From Protopterus annectens (taxonomy: Eukaryota; Chordata; Ceratodontiformes; Protopteridae): a stretch of 64,000 bases of DNA. Under the pieces are notes generated by a model that saw nothing but the letters and a program-made list of their open reading frames with translations, was not told where the DNA came from and ran no database searches. Each line of letters begins with the position of its first letter. Positions within the stretch are counted from its first letter, which is position 1. The stretch is from positions 1,861,493,055 to 1,861,557,054 of the forward strand of contig NC_056729.1 of NCBI RefSeq assembly GCF_019279795.1, read 5' to 3'. The position numbers and the translations under genes are program-made. Of this stretch, positions 22,401 through 35,350 are shown piece after piece.

Positions 22401-23030
22401 CAGTGTCTTTTATGTGTGGCTTTAGCCAGGTTTCTGAGAGAGAATGTCAGGCTTGTTGTGGAGGATCCAGGCATGAAAATCAGGTATTTTATTACAAAGG
22501 CTTCTGGCATTAATTGTAGCAAAGAGTAGGGATTTGTAGGGAGGGGGTGAAAATTTATGTTCGGTTTAGAGGAGAAGTTCTGAGATGGTCCTGGGTTAGG
22601 GTGTATATCACCACAGAGGAGGAGGAGGAGGGAGATTAGTTTAGAGTAAAGTAAAGAAAGATATTTGTGTTCTAAGGGGTTATAGGTTAGGTTTTTAGAG
22701 CCTGTGGAGTCTAGCTTGAAGGATATGGGAAGAGGTCTACTGGGAGTGAGGAAGAGTTTCCTTTAAAAGAGGAGAGATTCATTATGGTTGTAGAGATGAG
22801 AGATTAGGGCTATGGAGGGGTATTATTTTTTGATGTATACTGATGTAGTGCGAAGGGGAGGTGAATAATGGAATTGGGGGAAATTAGTGAGGTAGCGTAG
22901 AAGAGAAGGAGAGATTGGAGTAAAGACAGTAGAGTATATGAAGGTTTTGTTTGCATGACAGATGTAGGTTAAATTAAATGAGGGGGATGTTTAGGAGCAG
23001 AAAGTAGGCAGAGTTGTAGGGGAAGAGGTT
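19405..23030 (-). mobile_element. L2-clade LINE, nearly full length, minus strand
   Basis: The 3' tail at 19405-19500 reads, on the minus strand, GAGCCTCCACTGAAAATGGG and then AACAAATTGCAATAAATAAA, an L2-type ending. ORF2 covers about 19620-22460. The 5' boundary is set where sequence next to the 3' end of the L1-like element begins (about 23030-23050). The same tail is used by the V-SINE at 42.6 kb. Confidence 0.8.
19620..22460 (-). pseudogene. L2 ORF2: AP endonuclease and reverse transcriptase, broken
   Basis: The apurinic-type endonuclease is at about 22460-21900 on the minus strand: SETWLKPHIKDTEI, IYIPPGNN, LGDVNINW and SISDHLPAF. The 239-codon frame 21542-22261 covers most of it. RT motifs follow: GFRPGHSTTTALL, LLDLSKAFDTVSH, GVPRGSILGPLLFNI (Arg replaces the more usual Gln) and YADDSTII, the last directly preceded by a TAA stop near 20570. 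The C-terminal region continues to about 19620 (LARLWNSLPPHIR). Multiple frameshifts and stops; not functional. The clade call is from the RT and 3' tail; Rex1/Babar or another Jockey group is less likely. Confidence 0.8.
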
Positions 23031-23099
23031 AAAGTGTGGTTTTATAGCCTATAGCCATAGCCTGTTCAAGTCCTGCCTTCTTTTAAACCTCATTCCTCC

Positions 23100-26000
23100 C
23101 CTGTATGTAATGTTCTCACATTTCCCATTTTTTCCTATGTAATTTGCTTCAACCCTTTTCTAAAGATCTGAATTCCAGTTGTTTTATCTGTGTTGCTATA
23201 TTCACTACTTCTAGTGCAGTTAGTTTAGACTGATTTCCATTTTCTAGAAACTGCTTTTTTGCCAGCCACCGTAATTAGATTCAGCAAGACCTTACTATGT
23301 CTAGGCAATTCTGAGTCATAGCTCAGAAAAATCATTTCCCTAGTCACGCCAATTTGTTCACCCAGTATCTCTGACAGAGTAAGGGAATCAAAATATATTC
23401 CTAATTACCTCTTTCTTCCCCCTGAGGAAAGATTTTCTGAAGTCTACTTGGGATATAAAAGTCCAAGCAAAAATCCTAAATCTTCTAGATTTTTCTTGCC
23501 TATTTGGGAGACAATACATATATCTTCCCATTGTTTCTTTGTGAATTGCTTATCCAATCTCTCTTCCCAATTCTTTCTAACCTCCTCTGATTGATTCTTA
23601 CAGTTATCATGCAATATTTTATAGCTCTTCTAATTATTCCTTTAAGGGCAGCTTCTATTCTAAATTCTACTAAAAACTCTACCAGTGATGGTCTTTCATT
23701 TAGGACCCCCCCTATTTCTTTCTCTTTGCCTATACTCTGATATCAGTCCTTCAGAGGGAAGGTGATCTCTAGCCTGCAGTCCAAATAAATTATTGGCATC
23801 TTCATATTGTGTTACCTTTCCCTCTCTAATTAATTGCTCCCAATACTTGGTTCCTCTGCCAGTTTTCCCCATTAAATTCTAGCTCCCTCTTGTCTATTGT
23901 CTGCATCCCTAATTGCAGTCATCCCTATTGGCAGAATCTCCTTTCTCCATTCCTGTGTTGGCTTAGTTCTTAGAATACTTTCTGCTACTTTATAAATATA
24001 ATATTCTGTATGATTATTGTTATTCTCCTTAAAGGTCTGTATCCAAAATCCCAGTCTTTCCTTGTTCCTTGAGCTCCCCCTCCCCGTTTCATCATCATCA
24101 TCACTTTCTGCTTTGCATTATAGGTTTCTGTGTGTGCTGTGTATAGGAGTCTTAACTGTGTATCTCAGAAATACCCTTCAAATTGGGTAAACCCAATCTG
24201 CCTTGTTCTTTTGGAAGAATCAGCTTATCTCACTTGACTGTTGCCGTCTTCCCCTCCCAGATAAAATCCTTCAGTTCTTTATTAATTGCTATCAACAACT
24301 TCTCCTCTGGTTGATAAAAATACTTCTGACCTGCATATAGGACTAAAGACATTTTAACTGCTTTGTATCTTACTATCCATAGCCTTATAACAGCACTTCC
24401 AATTTCTCAGTTTTTGTGTTATTTTTTGTTTAGTCTCTTCCCACATATCCTTAGCTGCTACACCAGAATCATTTTTAATCCATACTCCTAAGTACTTCAT
24501 TTTATCATGCCCCCATAGATATGGATATTTCTGAACCAATTTGTGTTTGGTTACATAATTTTTCGCTATTGCCTTTGTTTTAGCGTCATCAATTTTTTAT
24601 CCTGAAAAGATTTGAAACTGTCTCAAAATGTCAACAACACTGTGATATCCTTTTCTGGTTTTGTCAGGTATAAAATAATATCTGAAAATAGAGCCAGCTT
24701 TTCTTGACTGCCATACCAATTTTATCCTTGTATTTCTGAGTCTCTTATTTTCTTTGCCAGTGGTTCTAAATGTAATGCAGATAAAGGGGAAGGAGGACAC
24801 CCCTGCCTGGTTCCTCTACTCAAGCAGAAATTATGAGGGAGGACCCCCACCCACTTTTGTTTTTGCCTCCGATTCCTTGCGTACCCTCCTAATCAACCTT
24901 ATAATTTTATCAGGGAATGCAGATGCTTCCAATGCCATGCTCATAAAGTCCCAGGTTACTCTGTCAAATGCTTTCTCTGTGTCAAGACCCACCAACAACA
25001 GTGGTATTTACTTGCATTCTGCTTCCCTCTGGAACATGACTGTTCTGTCAGTGTTGTCAAATATTTGCCTCCCCTCCACAAAGCCACATTGATACATATC
25101 TATCAGTTTTGGCATTCATTTTACCATTATTTTAGCCATTATACAGATAAATACTTTATAATCATGGTTCAGTATTGAAATGGGTCTCTACAAAGCTGGA
25201 CCTGGTGGATCTTTACTCTCTTGTATTACAGCTGCCACCACTTCCTTCCAGGATGTTGGTACTTCTCCTCCTCTTAAAATACTGTTGAACAAAACATTCT
25301 AGATCTTTGTCAGTTTTTCCCCTCCTAGCTTCCAAACTTCCCTAGGAATACCACCTATTCCTGGGGACTTTTCTGTAGTTTGGTTATACACCACCATTTT
25401 TATCTCCTCTCCTCCTATCATAACTGTTAGTAATTGAGCCTCATCTACCTCTAACCTTGGTATATTTAATTCTTCCAAAAACATTTCCATTCATACTTTT
25501 CTCGATTTCCATATTTCTCTGCTTTATACAGACTTTCTTAGAATTTCCAAAATATTTCTAATACCTCTACAGGTTCTCTTGTTACTTTCCTTGTTGTGGT
25601 CTCCCTAAGCTTGACAACAGCCCTTTTTAATTTTTGTTGCCTGAGTCATGCTAAAAGTTTTTGTGCTCTAGAGTTATCAAAAAAAATTGCTTAACAGCAA
25701 TCTTTCTAAACTCATGCATTCTATCGAGGTGATCCCTTATTTTCTAACATTCTGCAGTTGCTCCTCTTCTTGTTATGCGAGAATCCCCCTATTCTGCAAT
25801 ACGTTAGCATTTATCAGTCACTCTGAATAATTCTTGTTACTTCTTAACCATATCTTCCTTTACTTTAATTCCACCCTATTTTTAAACTCCACTTTAATTT
25901 TATCCCACTCCCTAGCTATATTTTCAGAAGAAATTTCTATCTTCTCTAATAGCGCCTGCATAACTTCCACTACTCATATCCTTAAATTCCTCCCTTTCAA

Positions 26001-26751
26001 CAGATAAGTGGAAAAGCGCCAGTGTCTTATTTTCATTTCATTACTCTGTATTTTTATTTTAGTTATTATCTGTGCATAATCTGAAATAGTTATTGGGTGT
26101 GTATCAAGACCTTCAATTAAATGCACCTGTTCCAGTGAAATGTAAATTCTGTCTAGCCTAGACCACTTTTTGTATCTTGGGGAATAATATGTAAATTCAC
26201 TCTGAACCCCTAGTACTGAATTCACATCTTCCATGCCAAATATTTCATACATTTCTTCACAAGTATACCCTCCTTTGTTATACGTTCTCTTCTGGACCAC
26301 CCAGACACATCTTTACTGCTGTAAATCAAATTCCATTCCCCACCTATAAGTAGTATTCCTTGCTGAAAGCTGATTATTTCTCCCAGAATTTTCCTAAGCT
26401 CCATTATAGCAATTTTAGGTGGAATACAAATACATGCCATTGTAGTCCTCCTCCCTTACCAGTAGCCCCTTAGTACTACAAATATAACATTATTATCCTT
26501 TTATCCTCTTCAATCACTATTGGAGCTCCTCTTGCAATTAATATAAGTACTCCTCTTTTCCTTTGTCCCAGGTATTCCACTGAATAACCATCCTGAAAAC
26601 CTTGACCAAATTCACATGTTCAGTTCTATCCAAGTGTGTCTCTGTTAGCATAACTGCTTGCACTCTACATTTTAATACAGTTCAGTATTCTTTCTTTTTT
26701 CTATTTATCTGTGAGACCATTGACATTTAAAGACATTGCCAACAACGTCAT
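23100..26751 (-). pseudogene. L1/Tx1-like ORF2 (endonuclease and RT), broken
   Basis: I place the start at the ATG whose complement is 26749-26751, because the frame then reads MTLLAMSLNVNGLTD, an L1-type ORF2 opening. The endonuclease follows: LTETHLDRTEHV, GEWNLIYSSKDVSG and YYSPRYKKWSRLDRIYIS, then ISDYAQI and WRFSTYLL near 26010-25980. The RT region is heavily broken, but VYNQTTEKSPGIGGIPREVW (about 25390-25330) and a KYLGVWIKN piece (about 24490) mark the finger and post-RT parts. It has many stops and frame changes. Amphibian and fish Tx1/L1 elements have this kind of ORF2; the choice between L1 proper and Tx1 is open. Confidence 0.75.
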
Positions 26752-26759
26752 TGTATTAA

Positions 26760-27753
26760 ATTATTCCCACCTTTTATGTATAACAACTTTTTTGTTAAAT
26801 GTTTAGGTCATCTTTTATGTTACATGCATACGCTGACAAGAGGAACTTTTATACAGTTGTATCTATTCATATCTGGTTGAGCCTATGTCACATCTTACAA
26901 AACTTTTTGTTTTATTGAAAGCCCTCAAACAAAAAAAAAAATCACACCCCAATGCCCCTTAAAACCTATTAGCTTAATACTTGCAGACAAAACTATGTAC
27001 ATCTTCAAATATTGAAGTTTTACCCTCTTAATAGGAGCAAATGTCCCAAACTGACAGCCACACTTACATACTTGAGTTAACGCAAAAAAAGGTTATCCAT
27101 GCTAAGATGCATGGTGCAGCCTGTGCTTCTAAGTGCTATCTGGTTTTGTCTTATCTTTATAGCTCGCACAGCTGTTAAAACACCTGAATGCTTTCAGAGA
27201 ACATTGTCTACTAGCTAATTTCTCTTTTTTTTCTAGCCAGTTTTGCTTGTCTCCATGGAGACACGAGGAACAGTACAGACTTGCTACTAAGCATACATTT
27301 ATTTGCTATAAAAAGCCTTAGAAAGTAAATAAAAATATTGAGTATTATTTCTCTTAAAACTTGTTATTAGAGCAAGCTAAGTGCCTTAGTCCAGTCATTC
27401 CTCATGCAAGAATGAGAAAAAGCACATTCATTTTTCTTTTGTTATGCTCTTTTAACCAGACTTTCTTCTTCTTTTTTATATTGCACTGCCTACATTTCTT
27501 AAACCTGAACAAGGATTAAAAGAGAAGGGAGAAAGAAAAAGAAAAAAAAAGCAGAAGAACCTGTTTACAATAGTATCCCCATTACAATTGAAAATAAATG
27601 AGAAAAATTTATAGCATGCAAAAAGAAATCATGCCCTATAAAAAACAGTATTAAGAAAAAAATGATTTTACTTAGTTAACTTTCTTCCTTCTCTTCCACT
27701 CCCCTAAGTATTTTTCCGAACATTAATGACATGAGGTAGGGGCGTCTATATCA
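26760..27753. other. Stretch between the L1-like ORFs, no gene seen
   Basis: AT-rich sequence separating the two ORFs of the L1-like element. It contains AT-rich and A-rich runs but no coding motif I recognise. It may be a further insertion, since L1 ORFs normally lie close together. Confidence 0.35.
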
Positions 27754-28100
27754 TAACATCGACAGCTTAGGTTGTTGAATCCAAAAACATTGACACCTAA
27801 CTGTCCAAAGCTTACAATAGTGAACGACCACATAATCTAATTTTTTCCTTGGGAGTGGCCATCCGTAAACAAAATAAACAAACACACCCAAACATAGTGG
27901 GGGGCTTTGCCCCCCACACTCCCCCAACTAAATATACCAACTCTGAGATCGCTGTACATTGGGGAAAGGGCAAATCCCTGATAAAGGCCACGCAAATTCT
28001 TTCCCGAGGAAAGAATTTGATTATGTGGCCGTTCGCTATTGTAAGCTTTTGACAATTAAGTGTCAATGTTTAAGCATTCGACAACCTAAGCTGTTGATAA
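27754..28100. mobile_element. Foldback/MITE-like element, copy 3
   Basis: Long inverted arms: ACATCGACAGCTTAGGTTGT at 27756-27775 and the near-complement ACAACCTAAGCTGTTGAT at 28081-28098. Pairing continues inwards through AAGCTTACAATAGTGAACGA then CCACATAATC and its complement. The centre has a GC hairpin (GGGGGGCTTTGCCCCCC, about 27899-27915) and the family core (CTAAATATACCAACTC, GAGATCGCTGTACATTGGGG). Sits between the ORFs of the L1-like element. Confidence 0.8.
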
Positions 28101-28229
28101 TACAGTAGGAATCCAGGTAGGGCATATGCTTTAGAGTCCCCTACAACAAAGTCCAAAAATGTCCAATATTTCCAGATTTTCTTGTTCTATTTCCCAAATA
28201 TAATTATTGATTTTTCAATCCCACATTTG

Positions 28230-29430
28230 TCAATTTCAAAGTTGCTGGTTTTATTCCTTTTCATCTCCATATTCCAAACCCTGCCTTTGTTTCATTTCCA
28301 ATGTACTCTTGATTCTTCTAGTCAAATTTCTTGCTCCCTTCCTTCTCTCCAGCGTTGTCTGTTGAAACACTGGAAAAGGTTTCACTGGTACAGTCTCTTG
28401 GTGGTGTTTATTACCAGAAGAACAAGAATCAGAATCTCCTTTTGTTTCACAGCTCACTTTTTGCTGGACAGACTTTTGTATTTCCTCCTTAGCATGTACT
28501 TCAAAAAATGATTGTGTCATTCCAGGGAAGAATATTTTGAAGATAGCTGAGTACAGCAGTTTAAATTTCACACATGCTTCTTGGTATTCCCTAAATAGTG
28601 GAATAAATGTATCCCTCTTCTGCCCTGTGTACAATGAGTAATCGTTTTCCACAAGCACTGTGCTGTCTCTCACTTTTAGTACTTAGTCTTTTGTCACAGT
28701 TTTGTCAGAATCAACTCCTTCTGCTGGTAGGATTGTATCTTCACTATTAAAGGTCTAGGTTGAATTTTCATAGCCACATTTGGAGCATGCACATGATTTT
28801 CCCTTTCATTTAACAACAACTGCCATGGAATACCAGTCCAGTTGTTTATTTGTGCTTTCATAAAATTAATACAGTCTGTTCCTTCCAGCTTCTCTGGCAC
28901 AGCTGAAAATCTCAGGTTTTCCCTATGTGCTCTGTCCTCTAATTCTTTTATTTTTTTGAACCATTTCTTCTTGAGCAGTCTCATATTCAGCCAGCCTTTT
29001 TTTCATTTCAGCCTCTGCTTTTTTTTTAATTTTATCACCTCATCTGAGTATCTTTTTAAAGCTTCTTCCATCATCCAGCCTTTTGTTGTTTGAGCTGATA
29101 TACTCCATCACTGTCATTTATTTTAATCAGATCTGTGTGGAGTTGTCTTATATTTTCCTCTAGGTTACTGGATGCCATGTATGGAGCTTGCTGTGCTTTT
29201 TGCTGAACAGCTGCAGTACTTTTCCCAGTCTTTTTTCCTTGCCATTCTAGCTGATTTATTTTCAGGTATTGCGTATTTCTTTTTTTCCTGGCATCCAGGC
29301 AGTGCACTTACTAGACAGTTTCTGAAATTTACCCAGGAACACAAAAGTCCAGTGGCCTTCTCTGCTGAGTTTGCTTTCACACTGAGAGAGTTAAAATTAA
29401 GCTATTACTTTATGTGCAACCATCTTGAAA
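28230..29430 (-). pseudogene. L1-like ORF1 (coiled coil and RRM-like), broken
   Basis: ORF1 of L1 elements is an RNA-binding trimer. The N-terminal half (about 29380-29000) is rich in Lys, Gln and Glu and reads like a coiled coil. It continues into KKIKELEDRAHRENLRFSAV, the junction to the RRM domain in L1 ORF1 proteins, at about 28960-28900. Then come PEKLEGTDCINF, a stretch like ERENHVHAP, and RPLIVKIQSYQQKELI at about 28760-28700. The C-terminal part continues in another frame (28251-28673, with a GDSDSCSSGNKHHQ linker). At least two frame changes and several stops. Confidence 0.75.
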
Positions 29431-29464
29431 GTTCTGTCTTTCACAGATGTTGACTAGATTTAGT

Positions 29465-31359
29465 TCTCCTCTGTTTGTTGAGGTTGTGCCTAAGAATCTG
29501 TGTACAAATTTTTGGTATGCTTGATTTTTGTCTAGCCTCCAAACCCTTTTACCTACAGACCATGCCTCTGTTCCTGGCTACTTCTTCCTCTTAAAAAGAC
29601 TATGTGTTCTAACCCTGCCCTCAAGATAAGCCAGGCTAATGGCTAGAATCTCAGGGAAAGAGGCTGGTATAGTCCAGCACAGTAACTTTTAAAGTGTTTA
29701 ACTACCAGTGTTTTTATGTGAAAGTTTTTGTTGAGATGAATTTATAGTTTAAACACGTTTGCTGCATCATTGCTGTTAGAACAAAGGATATTTGGTAAAG
29801 ATATTGTCTCCAGTATTTCTCAGGTGTTAAAACATGTTTTAAGAAGTGCCTTCAAAGGGGCTGATACTATTTAGGGAAATAGTGTTGCCAAAGATTAGGA
29901 GGTATGCTTGGTTGCACTTCCAGAATATTTTTATTGTGTTAAAGGAAAACTCCACCCTAGAACTAAGAAAACATTATTTTTTCTGACCTATTTTAACACC
30001 TCAAAATCACTGTAAGTGCTTTTTGTAATTTTAGAATATTTTCCACAACATGGCTACCAATGGGGCTTGATGTATTAATGTGTTCTTTTCTCCCTCAACC
30101 TTTTCTCTTTCCCATAATACTTTGTATAACTCATGCCAGACATAAGGAAGTAACTTTGAATTCCCATGCCAGTGACATATAATGGGATTTGGGAGGGTCA
30201 CTGTTATTTTCTTTATCTTCTGTAAAAGGACGGCTGCTTTTCTGTCTCTAATCTCCCTCGTTTATGTTTGGCTCAGACCTTGTTTTAAAGTATACTTAGA
30301 AGTTATCCAGCTACAGGCAGAAAAGCTGTAGTTCAAAGTTTTGTAGTTTTTGTAGTTTGTAGCTTTATAGTTCAGGTTTAATTTCCTAAAATTAGCTGCC
30401 ACCCTCGCAAAGACTCCAAACCAGTTGCTTAACTTGACTTGTATTTAGGCATCCCATTTTCAAGTGCCTGTGCTCAGTTTACAGGAGCTGCTCTAGGATT
30501 GGTGTGCTCTCTCTGATCTCTGGAGTGAATCCAAATGAAACCCAAGACATCCTTTGAAATCTACAGAAAAATAAGTATTTTCATTCACTGTACTGTACTT
30601 TGAAACTATGTATTACTAAATCGCCTCCTACTTTTAACTGTTTTTGCCATTTTAACTGTTCTGCTGTTTCACTGTTTCAACCGTTTGTTGTTTGAGACTG
30701 TTTTTCCTGCACTTTGTGTTTTCTAGTACTTGTGTATTTTAAAGCATCGGTTAGATTCAGATTTTCTGAGTCTGGACTGTTAGGAATTATCTGAGCACTA
30801 AAACCATCCATTTTCACCTTTATGGCATAAGTGTGTAGCCAGGAACCCATCTGAGATGGAGATGGTTGGAATAAGGCTCAGTACTGAGCATTTCCATTGG
30901 CCGGCTTGTTTGAAAGTTGCATAAATTGTTCTAAGAAAGAGTTCTCACAGTTGCTACATACGCCCCACTTTTGCACAGGTTTGGGCTTGTTTCACATAGC
31001 TCCACAGACTTTGGTGACCAGCCACTGCTCTGCTAACTTCATCTGAGCAATCCAAGGCATCAGTTTGAATGTAGCACACCTTCGCACAGCACTGCTCAGT
31101 GGGGTAACCATTGGTGGATATATACACAAAAGCCAAAGTCAATTTATTTTCCCTTAGAAGCTGCTTATGCTGCAACTTAGGAGTCCCTTATATTGCACTT
31201 TGCTGCTCGGAGAACTCCTCAGCTGGGCTTTCTACAGCATTGTCACTTTAACTGAAATCTCCTAGCCCCTAATAGTCTTGCACTCTTTGGGAGCCCCAAT
31301 AGTATAGAGCCAGCATTAATCCCCCAATTAAACCACATCCCTCCTCGCTAAAGTAAGGA
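29465..31359. other. No recognisable gene, about 1.9 kb
   Basis: AT-rich DNA. The 73-codon minus-strand frame at 30954-31175 has several cysteines but no recognisable domain. The last few hundred bases may be the 5' UTR of the CR1 that follows; I could not align them with the other CR1 5' ends in the window. Confidence 0.35.
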
Positions 31360-31376
31360 AATTTATACCTAGCATT

Positions 31377-32118
31377 ATGAAAGGTCAGTTCTCCTCCGTT
31401 TCTCCTGCCAGCCTGATTGACATCGGTATCCTGAGGCAGTGTAGCAATTGCCTTATGTACGCTGACAACCCGCTACTCCTAAACCACTCAAGTTCAATTT
31501 GTGATGCATCTACACTAAGAATTTGGAGTACTTGCCGTCTTGTTCACAGAACAGTGACAGTGAACAGGTTGTCAGCCCACATACTACACCTTCTGCACAA
31601 ACCATGTTCTTAATACACAAATCATCATATGCGAAGATACTCTCCAGAAAATTACCAAAACACTAGAGACCTCTGAAACACAAACATGCTACACCTAATA
31701 CAGTGCCTACAGCACTCAGTACATATAAAACCACAAACACAAGTGTCTCACCAAACAAGCCGCTAAGGCAAAGCACATCTAAACCAAATATTTTGGTAAG
31801 AGACAACTCCATAGTGAGACACACAAATGCCCCACTCATTAGGTTGGACAAGGAGAAGGTTGCAGTCAGCTGTCTGTCGGGTGCCAGGATCTGCCAGATC
31901 ACACATGCACTCAGGTCTCACCACAGCAAGTACTGTTATGACTTCATCATAGATCATGTTGGTGGGAATGAATTGAGACATACCTCACTGGACGATATGA
32001 AGAGACACATGACCGAGCTCTCTGACTATGTGTCTCAGGCAGGTATATCCTTGAGCACCTTGAGCAGCGTACTACCTTCACTTAAGATGATACCACAATA
32101 TAAACAAAAAAATGATTG
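31377..32118 (+). pseudogene. CR1 ORF1 with zinc-finger-like start and esterase domain, broken
   Basis: ORF1 of CR1 elements often carries a zinc-finger/PHD-like N-terminus and an SGNH-type esterase domain. Here the start reads MKGQFSSVSPASLIDIGILR, then QCSNCLMYADN. After a frame change, the frame at 31703-32119 shows the esterase blocks: DNSIVRHT (block I, normally GDS), a block II relic SCLSGARI, and HVGGNELRH (block III, normally HVGxND), then ISLSTLSSVLPSLK. Block I has lost the GDS sequence, so catalysis is unlikely. The fragment at 60.02 kb keeps an intact GDSIVRHT in the same place. The frame is broken near 31610-31700. Confidence 0.75.
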
Positions 32119-32319
32119 ACTTGAGCAATTGGCTTACTGTCCGGTGTCATTTCAAGGGGATGCAGTACCTGTCAGCCTGGGATGACAAAGTAGATAGACC
32201 ACGCTGCTTTGTCAGAGATGTCTTCTTCTGTCACTTCTGGGATTTTGGTTACTGGCTAAGGTTCTTTCCACCCCCCATAGTGCCTTTTTTAGGCACTATC
32301 ACAACAGCAAAATTCCCAA

Positions 32320-35300
32320 TGTAAAAAAAATCTTCAAAAAACAATCTCAGGGTTATGCTGCTAAACACTATGAGTCTAAACCTGAAACTGCACTCACTGG
32401 AAGCAGCCCTCACCTTAGAAGATGCTGACATCTGTGCAGTCACTGACATTTGGTGTAAGGCCATGGAAAGCACCCTGGCCATACCGGGTTATAATGCCTT
32501 CCACACATTCAGACCACAAACTCTAGATTGGTTAAACAAAATGATTCCCTTGAACTAATTCAGGTCTAATTGACTGTAGGGAACACCTCTCTCCAAGTTA
32601 TTGCCAGTTATAGGACCCCCTCCATGAACCAGGTTACCCACACTGCATACTTGGATCTACCTGAATTGCTCAAGATACAACCAAACAACCCAGTTTCTGG
32701 TGACTTTAACTACCCTTCATAGGAAGTTACAAGGCTATTGGCCCTGCTTGTAAGCCTAGCCAAGAGTTTAGCCCATGTTTAGGCAAGTCAGCACCCGATA
32801 CTCCTGTCCATCAGGGACACCGGTGGAATCCCAGGGGTGTATTTTCTGTTTCAGATCCAGTTATCTAGGTTGTGCTTAAAAAGGGGTAAAGAGGTACTCT
32901 GCTTGACATGGAGAGGGAGTCTATTCCACAGATGGGACACAAATCTGTCCTACCAACAAGTCCTGTTGCCTTCATTAGATTGGGTAACTTATACATGTGC
33001 TAACACACTTGTTCAAAGGTTCTTGGACTTTGTCAGCTCCAGTGCTCTGGATCAGTTGTTTACACCCCAAAGGGGCCAAACATTCCTGATCTGGTGCTCA
33101 CTAACATGGGTGATTGTTGTACCACCCCATGTGGCAGCCCTCCCTAGTGAGGTCTGATCATAAGTCAGTCTCATTAGAAGTAACGATAACATCTAACTCC
33201 CCTCTCCATTAGCAGGAATGAGACTAAAAAACTTCTCCAAAGCCAATTGCAATGTATTATGTGACAACAGTAATAGCTTCACAGCTCCTGCCCTCACTGA
33301 CAGCAAGGACACATGTACTAGGATTTATACCAATGCCCTGTATATACAGCTATACAAATGTATTGACTCAGTTGTACCTGATAGGACCAAAGCAAAGTCC
33401 TCAAGAAACAACAAGCCTGCCTGGTAGACATCTGCCATTAACAAGTTATGCAATGAGAGAAAGAAACTGCTGTCCAAGAGCAGGAAGGAATGGTCTCTGA
33501 ATTGGATGCATTCCCTCCTCGGCTAAAACATGCAAATAAGACACCTCATAAGACATTCTGAAGTTAATTGTGAATCCAAATTATCCTTCTTTGCTAAGGA
33601 TAACCATAAGGCTTTCTTTAACTACATCAAAAACCTTAAAGGAAAAACCCAGATCTGTGCAGAACTGGTTGTTAATGGCACCACATATACTGAACCCGCA
33701 GAAATAGTCAACCTGCTAGCTGCCAGGTTCAGTGAAAACTTCTCCCCCCTGTCCCTGCCACATATCACCCAAAGCATCCCTACCACCTGGCCTCCACCTA
33801 GTATCTCCAAGAAGCAGGTTATAAATGTGTCTCCCCAAAGCCAAAAACACAGCCTCTATGGGAACCTGATAATATCCCAGGCTGTTTTCTAAATGGATTA
33901 AAACAGGAACTAGCTGCACCACTGGGTACTCTCTTTAACTACAGCCTAAGCACTGGTTTTGTTCCTGATGCTGAATGGAAAACAGCAACCGTCATCCCGT
34001 TACACAAAGGAGGTGTCTCCACTGACCTGGTAATTATAGACCCATAAGCCTGACCAGCCTAATCTGCAAGGCTATGGAAAAAATAATCATTGTCCTTATC
34101 AACAAAGATGCAGGAGACCTCCAAATGCTCGACCTGACCGAGTTTGGCTTCATTAAAGAGAGATCCTGCCTCTTGAACTTGGTGGATGGCTTTGAGACAG
34201 TCACCAAAGCCCTGAACAAAGGCAATCTGTGCATACAACCTACCTGGACGTGGCCAAGGCCTTTGACACTATTCCTCACTCTGGTATCATTGATAAACTC
34301 ACCCAGCTGAAGATCAACTTATTTCGTGTCAGATGGGTTGCAAACTGGCTCACTGATAGAATGCACACAGTCAAAGTAGGTGACTCTACCTCCACCAGCA
34401 GACCCATAACCAGTGGTACTCTACAGGGATTTGTGCTGGGGCCACTGTTGTTTGGAATCTACTTCTCAGAGGTACAGGCTAAAACAAAAGGCCTATGCAA
34501 AGTTTGCTGATGATTGCAAACTGGGTGCAGTCATTGAGTCCCCAAACTATATCAACATCCTACAAGAGGGACTTACACAGACAAATGACGGGTGCCAAAG
34601 TCATAGGCTAAAACTCAATGCAAAAAAATGCATTATCATCCCCTTTGGCAAGGGCGATATCCCAACAGATTAGCAGATTAATAACAACACCCTAAGCACA
34701 TAATCACTAGTGAAACATTTGGGCACACAGGGTGACAGTAGTATTTCCTTTGACCACCATGTCTCCATAGTGGTAAGAAAGGCTGTCTGTCGCCCACCTC
34801 ATAAGTAAGGGCATAGCATCCAGAACAAAAGAAGTTATAATGCCCCTGTACTCTTCATTCATCAGGCTAATAATAGAGTACAATGCTTTCTTTGGTATGT
34901 ACCTTGCCAGGCACCTTCAGTAGCTAGAAGGACCTCAGAGGTTTCTTACTAAGAAAATTCTGGGTCTTCAGCATGTGTCATACATTGACAGATTGAAATC
35001 ACTGTGATTATACTGTCTGTCATACAGGCTAATCAGGAGCGACCTGTGCCTTGCATATAAAGCAGTCTCAGATCCTGCTCTAATGGAAATGATGCACATT
35101 CGTAAATCAAATGGTACAAGATGCACTCATTCTAAGAAATTCACCCTAGTATGTGACATCAACAGGACTTGTTGGAGAGACAGGTACGTCTCACAGAGGT
35201 TACCTCTCCCCTGGAACAAACTTCCAGTTCCGTGAGGCAGAGCCCCTCACTTGACCCTATTTAAGTGTACTTTGGATGATTAGATGGAAAACTGCAAATT

Positions 35301-35350
35301 CATCCCGGGAGTCTCACCCGTGTCCCTTTTGGATAGGGGCAGTATTTGTT
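32320..35350 (+). pseudogene. CR1 ORF2 (endonuclease, RT, C-terminal), broken
   Basis: The endonuclease is decayed: LTLEDADICAVTDIWCKAME at about 32410-32465 (the ETW position is changed), then a SGDFNYPS relic at about 32697-32720. The pre-RT frame 33530-33892 (FFNYIKNLKGKTQICAELVV) matches CR1-A. RT landmarks follow: IPLHKGG at about 34000, YLDVAKAFDTIPH at about 34234-34272, GTLQGFVLGPLLFGI (normally GVPQGS) and KFADDCKLG from about 34498 in a second frame. The C-terminal part (IIEYNAFFGMYLARHLQ near 34870-34920) continues to about 35350 with several stops. It is older than the copies at 1 kb and 45.6 kb. Confidence 0.8.

Larger units (their letters stand above)
23050..29460 (-). mobile_element. 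L1/Tx1-like LINE, minus strand
   Basis: Two-ORF LINE in reverse. ORF1 is at about 29430-28230 and ORF2 at about 26751-23100. The ORFs are separated by roughly 1.4 kb, which contains foldback copy 3 and about 1 kb of other DNA, so the spacing is larger than in an intact L1. No poly(A) end is seen at 23050. Confidence 0.75.

Noticed and set aside
30954-31175. Possible host exon or small cysteine-rich protein on the minus strand
   Set aside because: Isolated 73-codon frame without signal peptide, recognisable domain, splice context that I can support, or similarity to anything else here.
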